64,000 nt of DNA from Herbiconiux solani NBRC 106740 (GCF_001571005.1 NZ_BCST01000007.1:1-64000), one strand, 5' to 3'; shown: positions 1-9,098, counted from the first letter of the stretch. Program-made: numbers and translations. The notes: generated from the letters alone by a model not told the origin.

Positions 1-15
1 GCCCGCCCGCCCGGC

Positions 16-975
16 TCAGCGGAACGCGTCGATCAGCGAAGCGTTCGCCAGCCAGATCGCGTGCTTGGCCGACTCAGTGCCGTGCAACGAGTTGACCATC
101 ACGAAGTCGTGCGTGATCCCGCCGAACCGCACGTTCGCGGTCGGCACCCCGGCCTCGCGCAGCCGAGCGGCGAACGCCTCGCCCTCGTCGCGCAGCACGT
201 CGGCCTCGCCCGTGATGATGAGGGTGTCGGGCAGGCCCGCGAGCTGGTCGAGGCTCGCCTGCAGCGGAGATGCCGTGATCTCGGCGCGCTGGGCCTCGTC
301 GAGGGTGTACTGATCCCAGAACCAGCGCATCCCCTCGCGGCCGAGGAAGTAGCCCACCTCGAACTCGTCGTACGACTCCGTGTCGAAGGCCGCATTCGTC
401 ACCGGGTAGAAGAGCACGAGCTTCGAGATCGCGACATCGCCGCGCTGCTTGGCGAGAAGCGCGACCGCGATCGCCATGTTGCCGCCGACCGAGTCGCCCG
501 ACACCGCGAGCCGGCGCGCATCCAGACCCTTGCTGGCGCCGTCGGTGACGATCCACTGCGCGGCGGCGTACGACTGCTCGATCGCGACGGGGTACTTCGC
601 CTCGGGCGAGCGGTCGTACTCGGGAAAGACGACGGCCGCGTTCGAGCCGATCGCGAGGTCGCGCACGAGGCGGTCGTGGGTGTGGGCGTCGCCGAACACC
701 CAGCCGGCGCCGTGGATGTACAGGATGACCGGCAGGTCGCCCTGGGCGTCGAGCGGCTTGACGATCCGCAGCTTCACCGTGCCGGTGGGGCCGCCGGGGA
801 TGTCGATCCACTCGTCCTGAACCTCGGGCTTGTCGATCGGCGAGTCCTGCACCGAGTCGACGGCCTTGCGACCCTCCTCGGGGGTGAGCTGGTAGAGGAA
901 CGGGGGAGTGGATGTCGCGTCGGCGAACTCCTGCGCGGCGGGTTCGAGCGCGATGTTCTTCGGGTTTCCGGCCAT
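16..975 (-). CDS. Alpha/beta hydrolase (HSL-type esterase)
   Basis: A 319-residue hydrolase of the hormone-sensitive-lipase / acetyl-esterase type. Visible motifs are the oxyanion-hole stretch HGAGW, the nucleophile elbow GDSVGG, an Asp in GEADVLRDE and a late His in GITHDF, which together give a Ser-Asp-His triad. It should hydrolyse short-chain esters in the cytoplasm; the substrate is unknown. The start was set at ATG 975 because GGAGG lies 5-7 nt upstream; the frame remains open further upstream, but that part is Arg/Pro-rich and unlike the family. It is divergent from the large LuxR-type regulator at 1181, which may control it. Confidence 0.9.
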   Translation of the reverse strand: MAGNPKNIALEPAAQEFADATSTPPFLYQLTPEEGRKAVDSVQDSPIDKPEVQDEWIDIPGGPTGTVKLRIVKPLDAQGDLPVILYIHGAGWVFGDAHTHDRLVRDLAIGSNAAVVFPEYDRSPEAKYPVAIEQSYAAAQWIVTDGASKGLDARRLAVSGDSVGGNMAIAVALLAKQRGDVAISKLVLFYPVTNAAFDTESYDEFEVGYFLGREGMRWFWDQYTLDEAQRAEITASPLQASLDQLAGLPDTLIITGEADVLRDEGEAFAARLREAGVPTANVRFGGITHDFVMVNSLHGTESAKHAIWLANASLIDAFR

Positions 976-1180
976 GATGCCTCCAGTGTCGAGTGACGTG
1001 TGACCCTCAGAGTCGCAAGGGGCCCGATGGGGCGTCATCCGTGACCTGACGTAACCTCTCGGCCAGCGGGGTGGCAGACGGGCAGGCCGGCACGGGCGGC
1101 ACGGCGGCGCGGCGGCATGACGGCAGCCCAACAGCCCGGCACCGCTCGACGCGAGCAGACCTCTCGCCTAAGATGGTGAC

Positions 1181-3931
1181 ATGTCACTCACCATAGCTTC
1201 GCGCGCCGGCGGAGGGCCCCTGATCGGGCGCTCGGCCGAACTCGAGGAGCTCCGTGGCGCGGTCATCCACTCGGAGCCGGTGGGAGTCGCGGTCCTGGTG
1301 GAGGGCGAAGCCGGCATCGGCAAGTCCTCCCTCCTCGCCGAGATCACCAGCCGGGCCGCCGACGCCCACTACCGGGTGCTCACCTGCACGGGCTTGGAGC
1401 GAGCCTCTCCGGTCGGGTACGCCGCCCTGCACCAGATGCTGCGGCCGCTGCTCCGCCACCGAAACCGTCTTCCCCACCGCCAGCGCGAGGCTCTGGAATC
1501 GGCCTTCGGCCTGGCCGACGGCTCCTCGCCCGACCGGCTGCTCGTGAGCGTCGCCGCCCTGGGCCTGCTCGAGGAGGTGGCGTCGTCGACGCCCCTGTTC
1601 ATCGCGGTCGAAGACCTGCAGTGGGTCGACAAGTCCACGCAGCACGTGGTGGAGTTCATCGGTCTCCGCCTGGGCGGCTCGCAGGTGTCCCTCGTCGCCA
1701 CGACCCGCCCCGCGTGGAACGGCGGGCCCGGGTTCCAGGGTCTCGAACGGATGCTCCTGGGTCCCCTCGACGACGCCGCCTCACGAGAGCTGCTCGCCGA
1801 GGTGGCGCCCGACCTCAGCGAGGCACAGCGGGTCCGCGTGCTGCGCGAGGCCGGCGGCAACCCGTTGGCGCTCCGCGAACTGGCGATCGCGGTCAGCGGG
1901 CCGGCCCGGCGGACCGGGCTCCGCAGCGTCATCCCGACCACCCAGCGGCTGGAACAGGCGTTCCTCGGCCAGCTCGTCGACGTGCCCGAGCGCAGCCGCA
2001 CGCTGTTGCTGCTCGCGGCCGTCGCCGACGACTCCCGCATGCTCGACGTGCTCGACGCGGCCCGGCTGCTGGGGCTCGACCTGGGCGACCTCGCCCCGCT
2101 CGAGACCGCCGGCATGCTGCGTGTGGTCGACGAGCGGCCGCACTTCCGCCACCCCCTGCTCCGCGCCGCCATCCTGGGCGCCTCGCCGACCGAGGCTCTG
2201 CAGCGGGCGCACTCGGTGCTGGCGCAGACGGTTCGCGACCCGGCCCGCGCCGCCTGGCACAAGGCGGCCTCGACCTTCGAACGCGACGACGTCGTCGCCC
2301 AGGATCTGGAGCACGCCGGGGCTCAGGCCCAGCTGCGCGGAGCTCTCGTCGAGGCCGCCGCGGCCTACCACCGCGCCGCCGAACTCTCCGAGTCGAACGA
2401 CGGCCGCTCCGCCCGACTCGCGCGGGCCGCCGACGTCTCGCGCGCGGCCGGTCTCGGCGCCGAAGCCCTCGAGTCGGTCGAGGAGGCGGAGCGGATCGCC
2501 ACCCGCCCCGAGACGATCACCCTCCTGGCCACCACCCGCAACGGCCTGGCCCTGACGACCGGCTTGACCGGGCACTCCCCGGCGGACATCGATCGGACGA
2601 TCGCGCGCCTCAAGGGCCCCGAGAACGCCGACCGCCGGATGGACGTGCTCTGGGCCGCCGCCATGACCGTCCGAGGCCGCAATCTCCCGCCGGCCGAGTG
2701 GCGCAAGGTCGAGCGGCAGGTGCGGGCGATCCACACCCAGAACCCGCTCAAGCCCATCATCCTGGCCCTGATGTCCCCGCTCGGTCAGGTCGACGAGGAT
2801 GTGCGCTCCGCGCTCCCGCAGCTCATCCCGCAGCTCGATCAGTCGCCGATCGGGATGCTCAGCCTCGCGATCGCCGCGGAGTCGCTGCACGACATCGAGA
2901 CAGCACTGACCTGTTGGGGGCTCGCCCGCGAACGCTTCCACGAGCGCGGCGCCCCGGCCGACGAGGCGCAGGCGCTGCGCGGCAAGGCGACCCTGCTGAT
3001 GCTCCGCGGCCGCATCAAGGAGGGGCTCGCCGAGGCCGAGTTCGCGGCCCGGATGGCGCGGGACACCGCGCAGCCCCTCGTCGAAGGGATGTGCATCGCC
3101 ACGATCGCCCGGGGCTACGCGACCCTCGGCGACTCGGAGCTGACCGCGGCCACCCTGCAGCGTCAGCACGAGCTCGCCGCGATGCATCCATTGGCCATGG
3201 CCACCGCGGATGCGCGGTGGGCCGCCGGGATCGTCGCGCTCTCGGAGAACCGGTACCGGGACGCGCTCATCGACCTCACCCACGTGACCGTCCACCCGAC
3301 CCGGGGCCTGTGGGCGATCGCCGACCGCACCGAGGCGGCCGTGCGGGCCGACCGGGCCGACACCGTGCGGGACAGCGTCGACGCCGCGGAGGGAGCCGCT
3401 CGGGCCTACCGCTCTCCCTTCCTGGGTTCCCTGGTCGCACGCAGCAAGGCGCTGCTGTCGGATGCGGAGGGCAACGCGAAGGATGCGGAGCAGCACTTCG
3501 CGGCCGCGATCGGGATGGGCGAGTTCAGCGAATCGCCCTTCTCGCTGGCCCGCACCGAGCTGCTGTTCGGCGAGTGGCTGCGCCGGGAGCGGCGGCCGGT
3601 CGAGGCCCGCCCGCACCTCAAGCGGGCGATGGACACCTTCGACTCGAGCTCGGCCACCGGCTTGGCCGAGAGGGCGGCGGCCGAACTGCGGGCGGCGGGC
3701 GAGGCACCGCGCCGCGGTCCCGCGGCGGCCGAGCTCTCGCCGCTCACCCCGCAGGAACTGCAGGTCGCTCTCCTGGCGGCCAGGGGCATGAGCAACAAGG
3801 AGATCGCCGACCGCGTGTACCTCTCGCACCGCACGGTGAGCACGCACCTCTACAAGACCTTCCCGAAGCTCGCGATCTCGAGCCGGTCGCAGCTGCGGGA
3901 TGCCCTCGAAGAGGGAGGATATTTCAAGTGA
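1181..3931 (+). CDS. Large ATP-binding LuxR-family (LAL) transcriptional regulator
   Basis: A 916-residue STAND-type regulator. An N-terminal AAA/NACHT-like ATPase has Walker A GEAGIGKSS (residues 42-50) and a Walker B stretch IAVEDLQWVD (about 139-148). A long helical, TPR-like middle follows, and a C-terminal LuxR helix-turn-helix starts at LTPQELQV, with the recognition region around SNKEIADRVYLSHRTVSTH. Such proteins bind an inducer and activate nearby promoters. A -10 box TAAGAT (1169-1174) sits 6 nt before the ATG, so the mRNA is probably leaderless. The stop overlaps the GTG of the following MarR gene, so the two are co-translated. The likely target is the divergent hydrolase. Confidence 0.93.
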   Translation: MSLTIASRAGGGPLIGRSAELEELRGAVIHSEPVGVAVLVEGEAGIGKSSLLAEITSRAADAHYRVLTCTGLERASPVGYAALHQMLRPLLRHRNRLPHRQREALESAFGLADGSSPDRLLVSVAALGLLEEVASSTPLFIAVEDLQWVDKSTQHVVEFIGLRLGGSQVSLVATTRPAWNGGPGFQGLERMLLGPLDDAASRELLAEVAPDLSEAQRVRVLREAGGNPLALRELAIAVSGPARRTGLRSVIPTTQRLEQAFLGQLVDVPERSRTLLLLAAVADDSRMLDVLDAARLLGLDLGDLAPLETAGMLRVVDERPHFRHPLLRAAILGASPTEALQRAHSVLAQTVRDPARAAWHKAASTFERDDVVAQDLEHAGAQAQLRGALVEAAAAYHRAAELSESNDGRSARLARAADVSRAAGLGAEALESVEEAERIATRPETITLLATTRNGLALTTGLTGHSPADIDRTIARLKGPENADRRMDVLWAAAMTVRGRNLPPAEWRKVERQVRAIHTQNPLKPIILALMSPLGQVDEDVRSALPQLIPQLDQSPIGMLSLAIAAESLHDIETALTCWGLARERFHERGAPADEAQALRGKATLLMLRGRIKEGLAEAEFAARMARDTAQPLVEGMCIATIARGYATLGDSELTAATLQRQHELAAMHPLAMATADARWAAGIVALSENRYRDALIDLTHVTVHPTRGLWAIADRTEAAVRADRADTVRDSVDAAEGAARAYRSPFLGSLVARSKALLSDAEGNAKDAEQHFAAAIGMGEFSESPFSLARTELLFGEWLRRERRPVEARPHLKRAMDTFDSSSATGLAERAAAELRAAGEAPRRGPAAAELSPLTPQELQVALLAARGMSNKEIADRVYLSHRTVSTHLYKTFPKLAISSRSQLRDALEEGGYFK

Positions 3932-4449
3932 GTACATCCGATCGACCGAGCCCGCCTGAAGGCTCTCCCTACTCGCTGATGAGCGACGAGCAGATCCGGG
4001 CCTGGTACGCCTACATGAAGGTTCAGCTGCGGCTCCGCTACGAGATGAACCGGCAGCTGCAGGCCGACAGCGACCTCTCGCTTCCCGACTACGACATCCT
4101 GGTCGCGCTCACGAGCGAGCCGTCGGGCACCATGCGGATCGCGGCGCTCGCGACCCGGCTGGGCTGGGAGCGCAGCCGCACCTCGCACCACGTGCGGCGG
4201 ATGCAGCAGCGGTCGCTCCTCGAGACCAGCACGGGTGTCGACGACCGCCGCGCCACCGACGTGCGGCTGACCGCTGAGGGATGGCGGGCGTTGCACGCCG
4301 CGACCCCGTCGCACGTCGAGCTCGTGAAATCGATCTTCCTGGATGCGCTCGACGAGTCAGACCTCGAACAGCTCGCCGGCATCATGGAGCGCGTCTATGA
4401 GCAGCTCATCGAGCACGGGACCCTGCCGCGGCCGAACGATCACCCCTGA
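3928..4449 (+). CDS. MarR-family transcriptional regulator
   Basis: A 173-residue winged-helix protein; residues about 50-130 (LPDYDILVALTSEP to DVRLTAEGW) match the MarR DNA-binding core, including the wing with DDRR. The GTG start overlaps the stop of the LuxR-type regulator as GTGA, with GAGGGAGGA just upstream, so the two form an operon. MarR proteins usually repress efflux or catabolic genes and release DNA on binding phenolic ligands; the target here is unknown. It ends convergently with ltrA. Confidence 0.9.
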   Translation: MSTSDRPSPPEGSPYSLMSDEQIRAWYAYMKVQLRLRYEMNRQLQADSDLSLPDYDILVALTSEPSGTMRIAALATRLGWERSRTSHHVRRMQQRSLLETSTGVDDRRATDVRLTAEGWRALHAATPSHVELVKSIFLDALDESDLEQLAGIMERVYEQLIEHGTLPRPNDHP

Positions 4450-4473
4450 GCTGAGCGGTCGGCCTCGCCCCGG

Positions 4474-5688
4474 TCATCCTGGTTCGCCCCGGTCATCCCG
4501 CCTCGCCGGGCCGCCGTCGGCCGTGCGGCTGAGCTGGTCACGGGATGCGACGACCACCGTGGCCGCGCAGATGATCGCCCCGAGGGCGACGACGCCGACC
4601 GGGTGCAACTGCTCCGTCGCGAGCGGAAGAAGCGCCGCGATCGCCGCCGATGGGAGGAGTACCCGCGCGCGCAGGGCGCCCTCCGGCATCAGTTGCGCGT
4701 TGACGCCCCACAGCGACACGAGGAAGGCCGCGATCGGCAGAGTGACCGCCGCCCCCATCACCCAGGGTGGGATGACGCTGTGCCCGTCGCTCGATGCGAC
4801 CGCGACCTCGAGACCGGCGCCCAGCATGGCGAGGGCGGCGAACACCACGTAGTGCCCATAGGCCCAGATGTACGAGAACCGTCGGCGCAGGGCCAGGCCC
4901 TCGGCCGACGGCTGGAGATAGTAGAGCCACCACAGCGCGAACAGCGTCACGACCGCGGAGAGCGCGACGACCGTCAGCTCCGGGCTCGGTCCGTTCTCGG
5001 TGATCGAGCGCTGGAAGCCGGTCATCGCCGCGAGCACGCTCTCGCCCAGCAGGATGATGGTGAACAGACCGAAGCGTTCGGCGATGTGACCGGGGTTCCA
5101 GCCCGGGTCGCCGACCCTCGCAGCCCAGAGCGGAACCGCGAGCTCGAGCACGATGAGAACCACCGAGAGCCAGAGCCCCCACGGTTCGGACACGAGGAGC
5201 CGTGCCAGCCAGCAGAGCTGCAGCGTGCCGTAGCCGACGATCGTGCGCACGGCACCGCGGCGGTGTGCGGGGTCGGCGGAGGCCGCTCGCACCCACTGGG
5301 CGATCAAGCCGACCCGCATCACGAAGTAGCCGAAGATGAGAACCGCGTAGTCGCCGTCCTCGAAGGCAGCCGGAACACCGGAACCCAGGATGAGCACCCC
5401 GACCATCTGCACCATCGTCGTGATGCGGTAGAGCGCGTCGTCGTTGTCGTAGCCCGACGAGAACCAGGTGAAGTTCATCCAGGCCCACCAGATCGCGAAG
5501 AAGGTGAGCCCGAACGGGATGAGGGTCGACTGCACCTCTCCCTCCTCGATGCCGTGCACGAGTTGGGCGACCGCCTGCGCGATCGCCACGACGAAGGTCA
5601 GGTCGAAGAGCAGCTCGAGGGGAGAGGATGCGCGGTCGCTCTCGTCGATGCGTCGCGCGACCAGCGGCACGCGGAACTTCACCGCCAT
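4474..5688 (-). CDS. ltrA: Low temperature requirement protein A (LtrA) family membrane protein
   Basis: A 404-residue polytopic membrane protein with about ten to twelve hydrophobic segments and the hallmark LtrA N-terminus SPLELLFDLTFVVAIAQ. LtrA was named from a Listeria mutant unable to grow in the cold; its biochemical role is not established. The ATG at 5688 has no good ribosome-binding site of its own. A GTG two codons later (5682) overlaps the stop of a short leader ORF (5679-5711) that does have one, so translation may be coupled. It converges with the MarR gene. Confidence 0.9.
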   Translation of the reverse strand: MAVKFRVPLVARRIDESDRASSPLELLFDLTFVVAIAQAVAQLVHGIEEGEVQSTLIPFGLTFFAIWWAWMNFTWFSSGYDNDDALYRITTMVQMVGVLILGSGVPAAFEDGDYAVLIFGYFVMRVGLIAQWVRAASADPAHRRGAVRTIVGYGTLQLCWLARLLVSEPWGLWLSVVLIVLELAVPLWAARVGDPGWNPGHIAERFGLFTIILLGESVLAAMTGFQRSITENGPSPELTVVALSAVVTLFALWWLYYLQPSAEGLALRRRFSYIWAYGHYVVFAALAMLGAGLEVAVASSDGHSVIPPWVMGAAVTLPIAAFLVSLWGVNAQLMPEGALRARVLLPSAAIAALLPLATEQLHPVGVVALGAIICAATVVVASRDQLSRTADGGPARRDDRGEPG

Positions 5689-5711
5689 GGGCTCGGGGAG
5701 TCGTCGCGCAT
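5679..5711 (-). other. Possible 10-aa leader peptide upstream of ltrA
   Basis: On the minus strand GGAAGG is followed 6 nt later by an ATG opening a 10-codon frame (MRDDSPSPWR) that stops with TGA inside the first codons of ltrA. Its TGA overlaps the in-frame GTG at 5682 as GTGA. This is seen directly; that it is translated is inference. Confidence 0.35.
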
Positions 5712-5787
5712 TGGGTGCCTTCCTTTGGAAGGTCAGCCTGCACGCTCACGGCGGTCGGAGAATCCGTCGTCTGACGTACGGTTCGGG

Positions 5788-6555
5788 TCAGACGCCTTCC
5801 GCGGGGCCGTGGCCCGGCAGGATGATCCGCGGATCGCGCAGGAGCGTGTAGCCCTCTCGGCGCGCCCGCTCGGCGTCCCAGTGCCACATGGGCTGCAGCA
5901 TCTGCCGGCCCGAGGTCGTCGAGGTCGGATGTCCCGTGATGAGGGCGTCGCCGGTCACCAGGATCCCGTGTTCGGGCAGTTCGAACACGAGGTGGCCGGG
6001 CGTGTGTCCCGGGGTGAGGCGCGGGATGACCGTGTGCCCGCTGAACCGCACCGGGACATCCGGATCGAGCACCTGGATGCCGTCGCGCACGCCGGGATCC
6101 TTCAGTCCGCCGGCTCGCACGGCGTGGAGAGTCCAGGCGAGGTAGCGCGGCTGCCAGAGGTGCGGGACGATCTGGCCGATGCCGATCTGGTGGAGCTCGG
6201 CGCGGGTGATGTTGGGGATCTCCTCGCGGGCGGCCCAGACGGTGACGGCTGCCGTCTCGCCTCCGGTATCGGTGACGGTTCCGCCTCCGGTGCCGACTCC
6301 GATGCCGCCTCCCATTTCGGTGAGCCGGCGCACCGAGCCGATGTGGTCGGAGTGCCCGTGCGTCACCAGGATGTTCCGCAGCGGGGCGCCGCCGGCCGCC
6401 TCGGCCAGCGAGTCGTCGACCAGGTCCGCGTCGGCGGGGTAGCCCGTGTCGATCAGCGTCGCGCTGCCCTCCCCGACGAGAACGACCCAGTTCGACGCGG
6501 GCCCTTCGGTGAAGAACACCCCGGGGGCGACCTCGCGTGTGGTGCGTGCGTTCAT
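5788..6555 (-). CDS. MBL-fold metallo-hydrolase
   Basis: A 255-residue metallo-beta-lactamase-fold enzyme. The metal-binding motif THGHSDH is near residues 64-70, with later ligands in TPGHTPGH, in the Asp of VTGDAL and in LPGHGP. The substrate is unknown; the family includes thioesterases, lactonases and hydrolases of small esters. Directly after the first metal motif there is a Gly/Thr/Val-rich low-complexity insert (about residues 82-106), unusual for the family. TAGGGGGAA lies before the ATG. It is last in an operon with a TetR regulator and a membrane protein. Confidence 0.87.
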   Translation of the reverse strand: MNARTTREVAPGVFFTEGPASNWVVLVGEGSATLIDTGYPADADLVDDSLAEAAGGAPLRNILVTHGHSDHIGSVRRLTEMGGGIGVGTGGGTVTDTGGETAAVTVWAAREEIPNITRAELHQIGIGQIVPHLWQPRYLAWTLHAVRAGGLKDPGVRDGIQVLDPDVPVRFSGHTVIPRLTPGHTPGHLVFELPEHGILVTGDALITGHPTSTTSGRQMLQPMWHWDAERARREGYTLLRDPRIILPGHGPAEGV

Positions 6556-6567
6556 CCTGAGTTCCCC

Positions 6568-7122
6568 CTACGACCGGGGTTTCTCGAGAACCCGGGAGAT
6601 CAGATCCTTCGCGTCCGAGCTCGTGCTCGTCGAGAGGTCGATCGCCATCACCGTGTTGATGAGCATCCCGCGGGCGAGGAAGGTCTCGGCCTCGTCGGCC
6701 GAGAGCTTCGCGGTGTGCAGCAGGAAACCGAGCAGTTCTTCGAACCCCGCCCGGGCGGCGGGCCCGACCGCCGGGTCGGCGCTCGCCGCGAAGGCCTGAA
6801 GCAGGATGAGGTGCACCTGCTCCTTCTGGGCCAGAGCGACGTAGGCCGCGCCCAGCGCCCGGAGCGGCTGGTCGGGGTTCTCGTCGAGGGCGACTCGGAA
6901 GGCGCTCATGATGCGGTCGAGCGACTGGCGGATCACCTCGATGAAGAGGGCCTCCTTGCCGCCGAACATGCGCACCACGTAGGGCTGGCTGATGCCGGCG
7001 GCCCGGGCGATCTGGTCGGTGCTGGCCCCGAAGTAGCCCCGGGCGGCGAAGACGCTCGTGGCGGCGTCGATGGTGAGCGCACGCCGCTCGGGGCCGGGAA
7101 CGCGGGGCACGGGATCGGTCAC
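6568..7122 (-). CDS. TetR-family transcriptional regulator
   Basis: A 184-residue TetR protein. The N-terminal helix-turn-helix is visible as AATSVFAARGYFGASTDQIA and GISQPYVVRMFGGKEALF; the C-terminal ligand domain is all-helical. Its start overlaps the stop of the upstream membrane protein gene as ATGA, and the MBL gene follows 12 nt downstream, so all three form one operon. It probably represses this operon through the AT-rich inverted repeat at 8236-8256. Confidence 0.9.
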   Translation of the reverse strand: MTDPVPRVPGPERRALTIDAATSVFAARGYFGASTDQIARAAGISQPYVVRMFGGKEALFIEVIRQSLDRIMSAFRVALDENPDQPLRALGAAYVALAQKEQVHLILLQAFAASADPAVGPAARAGFEELLGFLLHTAKLSADEAETFLARGMLINTVMAIDLSTSTSSDAKDLISRVLEKPRS

Positions 7123-8213
7123 TCGGCCACTGTACCGGCGGCCACTGTGTCGGTGGCCACCGTGCTAGTGGCCGCTGCACCCGCGGCCCCCGTGCCCGCG
7201 GCCCCCGCACCCGAGGCCTGGCTCGCGGCCTGGTGCGCGACACGGCGACCAGCCCGACGCGTGGCGACGAACAGGAGCCCGGCGGCCGCGACGTTCCACG
7301 CCACGAGCACCAGCACCGGTCCGAGCGTGTTGGTGCCGCCGAAGTACCCCACGCTCACGATGAGCCGAAAGGCCGCACCCTGGGGGAGCAGCTCACCCAG
7401 AGTCGCCACCACGGGCGGCATCAGGAAGGGGCTCACCGTGGCTCCGCCGGTCGCGTTGCCCGCGACCGTGAACAGCAGGGTCGAGATCACGTTGCCGATA
7501 GGCCCGATCGCCGCCGCGATCGCCATGGTCGAGATCGACACGGCCGCCGACAGCAGCGCGAGGCCCGGGATGACCACCCACAGGCTGGCCGGAACGGCGC
7601 CCAGCACGGGGCCGGCGATGACGGCCGTGACCGCGGCGCTGACGACCGCGCCTCCTGCGACGGCGATGATCCGAGCGCGAAGGGTCAAGAACGCCATGGC
7701 GGTCAGGATCTGCGCCAGGATGAACGCGGCCAACGTCACCCCGAACACCAGGTAGAAGCTCGAGAGCCCCTGCCGGTCGTACTGAACGAGGGGCACCACG
7801 TCGGTGGTCGACTGCACGGGCAGGCCCGCCGCATCCGCCAGCCCGTCGATCAGGCCGGTGGCGGCCATCGTCACGCTGCGGCCGTTCGCGCCGGCGGTGT
7901 AGACGTCGAGGCCGGTCGCACTCGGGATGAAGGCGGCGACGGCGTCCTGGCTGCGCAGGAGGTCTTGCGCTTCGGCCGCGGTGCCGACGACCGTCACCTC
8001 GGCCTTGTCGCCCCAGGCGGACTGAGCGGATGCGGCGAGCTCCTGACTGGTGGTGACGACGGGCACGTCGAGCGGCGCGGGGTCGCGCTGGAGGCTCAGA
8101 TAGATGCCGACGAACGCCGATGCGACGAGCGCCGACAGGATGATCTGGATCGCCAGGATGGGCAGCGCCTTCGACCGGGTGGCCGGGCGGTCGTGGGTGG
8201 GGTGGTGGGTCAC
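7119..8213 (-). CDS. ABC-2/YhgE-like multi-pass membrane protein
   Basis: A 364-residue protein with one transmembrane helix near residues 17-38, an extracellular domain of about 130 residues, then about five membrane segments, the topology of ABC-2-type/Pip-like exporters and DUF3533 proteins. No ATPase gene is adjacent. GTG at 8213 was chosen because AAAGGAGA lies 5-6 nt upstream; the open frame reaching 8261 has no ribosome-binding site. The last 35 residues are Ala/Gly/Thr-rich low complexity from a slippage-prone GC repeat next to the tetR start. First gene of the operon. Confidence 0.75.
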   Translation of the reverse strand: MTHHPTHDRPATRSKALPILAIQIILSALVASAFVGIYLSLQRDPAPLDVPVVTTSQELAASAQSAWGDKAEVTVVGTAAEAQDLLRSQDAVAAFIPSATGLDVYTAGANGRSVTMAATGLIDGLADAAGLPVQSTTDVVPLVQYDRQGLSSFYLVFGVTLAAFILAQILTAMAFLTLRARIIAVAGGAVVSAAVTAVIAGPVLGAVPASLWVVIPGLALLSAAVSISTMAIAAAIGPIGNVISTLLFTVAGNATGGATVSPFLMPPVVATLGELLPQGAAFRLIVSVGYFGGTNTLGPVLVLVAWNVAAAGLLFVATRRAGRRVAHQAASQASGAGAAGTGAAGAAATSTVATDTVAAGTVAE

Positions 8214-8235
8214 GATGGTCTCCTTTGTAATCATC

Positions 8236-8256
8236 ACATTATCACTTAGGTAATGT
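8236..8256. promoter_or_regulatory. Candidate TetR operator / promoter region
   Basis: An AT-rich island in GC-rich DNA holding the inverted repeat ACATTA-N9-TAATGT, just upstream of the GTG of the membrane protein gene. It is the only obvious dyad before the operon that encodes the TetR regulator at 6568. Binding is inferred. Confidence 0.5.
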
Positions 8257-8310
8257 ATCAATGCATAACGTAGAGAGAGACCGGACTATTCCCGCCCGAC
8301 GCGACCGGCG

Positions 8311-8913
8311 TCAGAACTGGATGAGGTCCCGCCCGGCCAGCGGCCCGCCCGGGAACTGATGGAGCCGCCCGCCGTCGCGGAGCGAGCCGAGGTCGATCGC
8401 TTCGAACCCGAGCGCCGTGACGAACTGCCCGACGGCCGCCTTCGCATCCGCGTCGTCGCCCGAGAAGAAGATCACCCTCGTGCCCTGACCCACCTGAGGT
8501 GAGCTGCCGAGAACGGCCGGGCTGAGGGTGTTGAAGGCCTTGATCACCCGTGCCCCCGGAGCGTGCGTGGCCACGATCTCGCTCGAGGTCGAGTCGCCCA
8601 GGTCGAAGGGCACGAAGGTCGGCGCCTCGATCGGGTTCGTGGTGTCGATGAGGATCTTGCCGGTCCAGCTGTCCACCTGCCCGAGGGCTTCGGGAACGTG
8701 ACTCCAGGGCACGGACACGACGACGATGTCCTCCTCGCTCGCGGCCTGGGCGGTTCCGGCGACCGCCGATCCGCCGATCCGGCCCGCGAGCTCCTGAAGC
8801 GACTCCGGTCCGCGGCTGTTGCTGAGGGTGATCCGGTCGATGCCGGCCGCTGCCGCCCGAGTCGCGATCGCGGTGGCGATGGCTCCGGCGCCGATCAGTC
8901 CGAGTGTCGTCAT
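8311..8913 (-). CDS. NADPH-dependent F420 reductase-like Rossmann oxidoreductase
   Basis: A 200-residue protein with the dinucleotide-binding motif GLIGAGAIATAIA at the N-terminus, an Asn-Ser-Arg-Gly-Pro stretch that probably reads the NADP phosphate, and a VIKAFNTL motif typical of the F420 reductase / NADP-oxidoreductase coenzyme-binding family. It could shuttle electrons between NADP and F420 or another carrier. ATG 8913 was preferred over 8919 because AGGGA lies 5 nt before it. One of three related genes in the window (also 11261 and 27603). Divergent from the ABC exporter at 9099. Confidence 0.8.
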   Translation of the reverse strand: MTTLGLIGAGAIATAIATRAAAAGIDRITLSNSRGPESLQELAGRIGGSAVAGTAQAASEEDIVVVSVPWSHVPEALGQVDSWTGKILIDTTNPIEAPTFVPFDLGDSTSSEIVATHAPGARVIKAFNTLSPAVLGSSPQVGQGTRVIFFSGDDADAKAAVGQFVTALGFEAIDLGSLRDGGRLHQFPGGPLAGRDLIQF

Positions 8914-9050
8914 GGTCATCCCTAGGGGGTCGTGGTGCTTCGTGTGAGCTGGCCCGGCGAGAGTGCAGCGGGTCAGTGACGAAGATCCCGCACCGCGCCC
9001 AGCCGCGCCATACGTCAACTCACGGATGTGCCCGGGTGCCCTTTCCGCGA

Positions 9051-9062
9051 TGCTGATCAGCA
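9051..9062. promoter_or_regulatory. Perfect palindrome before the ABC exporter genes
   Basis: The 12-bp perfect palindrome TGCTGATCAGCA lies in the divergent region between the Rossmann reductase and the ABC ATPase, 37 bp before the ATPase start. It is a candidate operator; no adjacent regulator gene points to its ligand. Confidence 0.35.
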
Positions 9063-9098
9063 CGGGCCTTTCCGGTTCGAGACCCCAGGAGACACGCA

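Noticed and set aside
1621-3927. Long plus-strand frame overlapping the LuxR-type gene
   Set aside because: Only its last part (from 3928) encodes a real protein, the MarR regulator; the rest is an Arg/Pro-rich shadow of the LuxR-type gene.
4461-4500. Repeat of CGCCCCGGTCATCC near the ltrA end
   Set aside because: A short duplication within and just after the C-terminal codons of ltrA; no sign of a mobile element.
4603-7755. 1050-codon open frame on the plus strand
   Set aside because: It lies antisense to ltrA, the MBL, tetR and membrane protein genes, is Arg/His/Gly-rich and has no recognisable domain; a GC-rich shadow frame.
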